NCBI GenBank assembly: GCA_945872285.1
Contig: CAMBZR010000006.1
Coordinates: 6,915-70,914 of the forward strand
Direction of reading: 5' to 3'
Length of the DNA: 64,000 bases
From: Bordetella parapertussis
GTDB lineage: Bacteria; Pseudomonadota; Gammaproteobacteria; Burkholderiales; Burkholderiaceae_B
Shown here: positions 63,668 to 64,000 of the stretch, piece after piece
Layout of the letters: each line of letters opens with the position of its first letter
Position numbering within the stretch: the first letter of the stretch is position 1
Notes under the pieces: generated by a model
The model's input: only the letters and a program-made list of their open reading frames with translations
Database searches by the model: none
What the model was told of the DNA's origin: nothing
Translations under genes and position numbers: made by a program

Positions 63668-63831
63668 ACCCTTGTAATGCTAAAATCTTGATTGTTTTTA
63701 ACTGGATTTTGCATGTGATTTGAGAGGGTCTGCGTAGCGGGTTTGCTTGCCTAAAGTCTTGGCGCAAACAAGTTGTGTTCAAAGTCCTGCCAACAACATG
63801 TCGCTTCTGCTCGAGTCAACGCCACCCAATA

Positions 63832-64000
63832 ATGATCGCCATTACATTGCCAGACGGTTCTCAACGCCAATATCCGGGCCCAGTCACGGTTGCCGAGGTG
63901 GCGCAATCGATTGGTGCAGGCCTTGCCCGCGCCGCCTTGGGCGGTCGTGTCACGCGCGGCGAACAGTCGCAGTTGGTGGACACCAGCCACCTGATTGAAC
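63832..64000 (+). CDS. thrS: Threonine-tRNA ligase, N-terminal part (partial)
   Basis: From the ATG at 63832 the frame encodes [20 protein letters not shown] and [19 protein letters not shown], the TGS domain that opens bacterial ThrRS, and runs off the window edge after 56 codons. The N-terminal domains assist editing and tRNA binding. The tRNA-Val/thrS order is common in Burkholderiales. A -10-like TAAAAT with an upstream TG (about 63680) could belong to its promoter. Confidence 0.85.
   Translation, partial: MIAITLPDGSQRQYPGPVTVAEVAQSIGAGLARAALGGRVTRGEQSQLVDTSHLIE

Overview
The window is about 64 kb of a chromosome from a betaproteobacterium of the order Burkholderiales. An Alcaligenaceae-like (Bordetella, Pusillimonas or Orrella type) organism fits best. 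The signs are the Bug-type (TctC) periplasmic binding proteins, a BPSS1780-type membrane protein, the core orders purL / guaB-guaA and leuCDB-asd-fimV-truA-trpF-tRNA-Val-thrS, and a moderate GC content. A species cannot be named from this sequence alone.

Layout. 1-4899: purine synthesis (purL tail, guaB, guaA) with a thioesterase gene. 4900-9042: a small, AT-richer relic island whose edges are two versions of the guaA 3' end. Inside it are two truncated tyrosine-integrase tails, a hydrolase gene broken by an in-frame TGA, an IS3-family element and a DUF4239 membrane protein gene. 9050-25003: metabolic and transport genes. These are a PQQ-type sugar dehydrogenase, a carboxymuconolactone decarboxylase-like protein, a Bug protein, a RidA/CnbZ-like protein, a five-gene branched-chain-amino-acid-type ABC transporter divergent from an alpha/beta hydrolase, a family 39 glycosyltransferase-like protein, an acetyltransferase, a small AT-hook/ribbon-helix-helix protein with palindromes in front of it, an elastin-like secreted protein and a TRAP transporter. 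25211-38004: accessory catabolism. This part has two DSD1-type PLP enzymes, an overlapping acyl-CoA dehydrogenase / SDR / phosphotransferase operon, an MFS transporter, a double PPC protein, an outer membrane protein, an SDR that lacks the usual Tyr, a second Bug protein, a double hotdog protein and an lpxL-like gene with an in-frame TGA.

38137-47643 is a compact tad (Flp pilus) locus: pilin, TadG-like and TadE-like proteins, an unknown protein, CpaB, CpaC secretin, a fused FHA-CpaF ATPase, TadB, TadC and a DUF192 protein. Almost every junction overlaps, so it is probably one transcription unit. No tadZ/cpaE or tadV/cpaA gene is visible in the window. 47540-64000 is housekeeping: thrB, dusA, a CBS protein, a YihY-type membrane protein, DUF2069, selO, aroC, leuC, leuD, leuB, asd, a collagen-repeat fimV, truA, trpF, tRNA-Val(GAC) and the start of thrS.

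The most unusual parts are the guaA island scar, where the two integrase tails differ almost only at synonymous positions, and the AT-hook/RHH gene with its palindromic control region. The two low-complexity structural proteins (elastin-like, and collagen-like FimV), the FHA-CpaF fusion in the tad locus, and the two genes carrying single in-frame TGA codons also stand out. I did not find a CRISPR array or a complete defence system.
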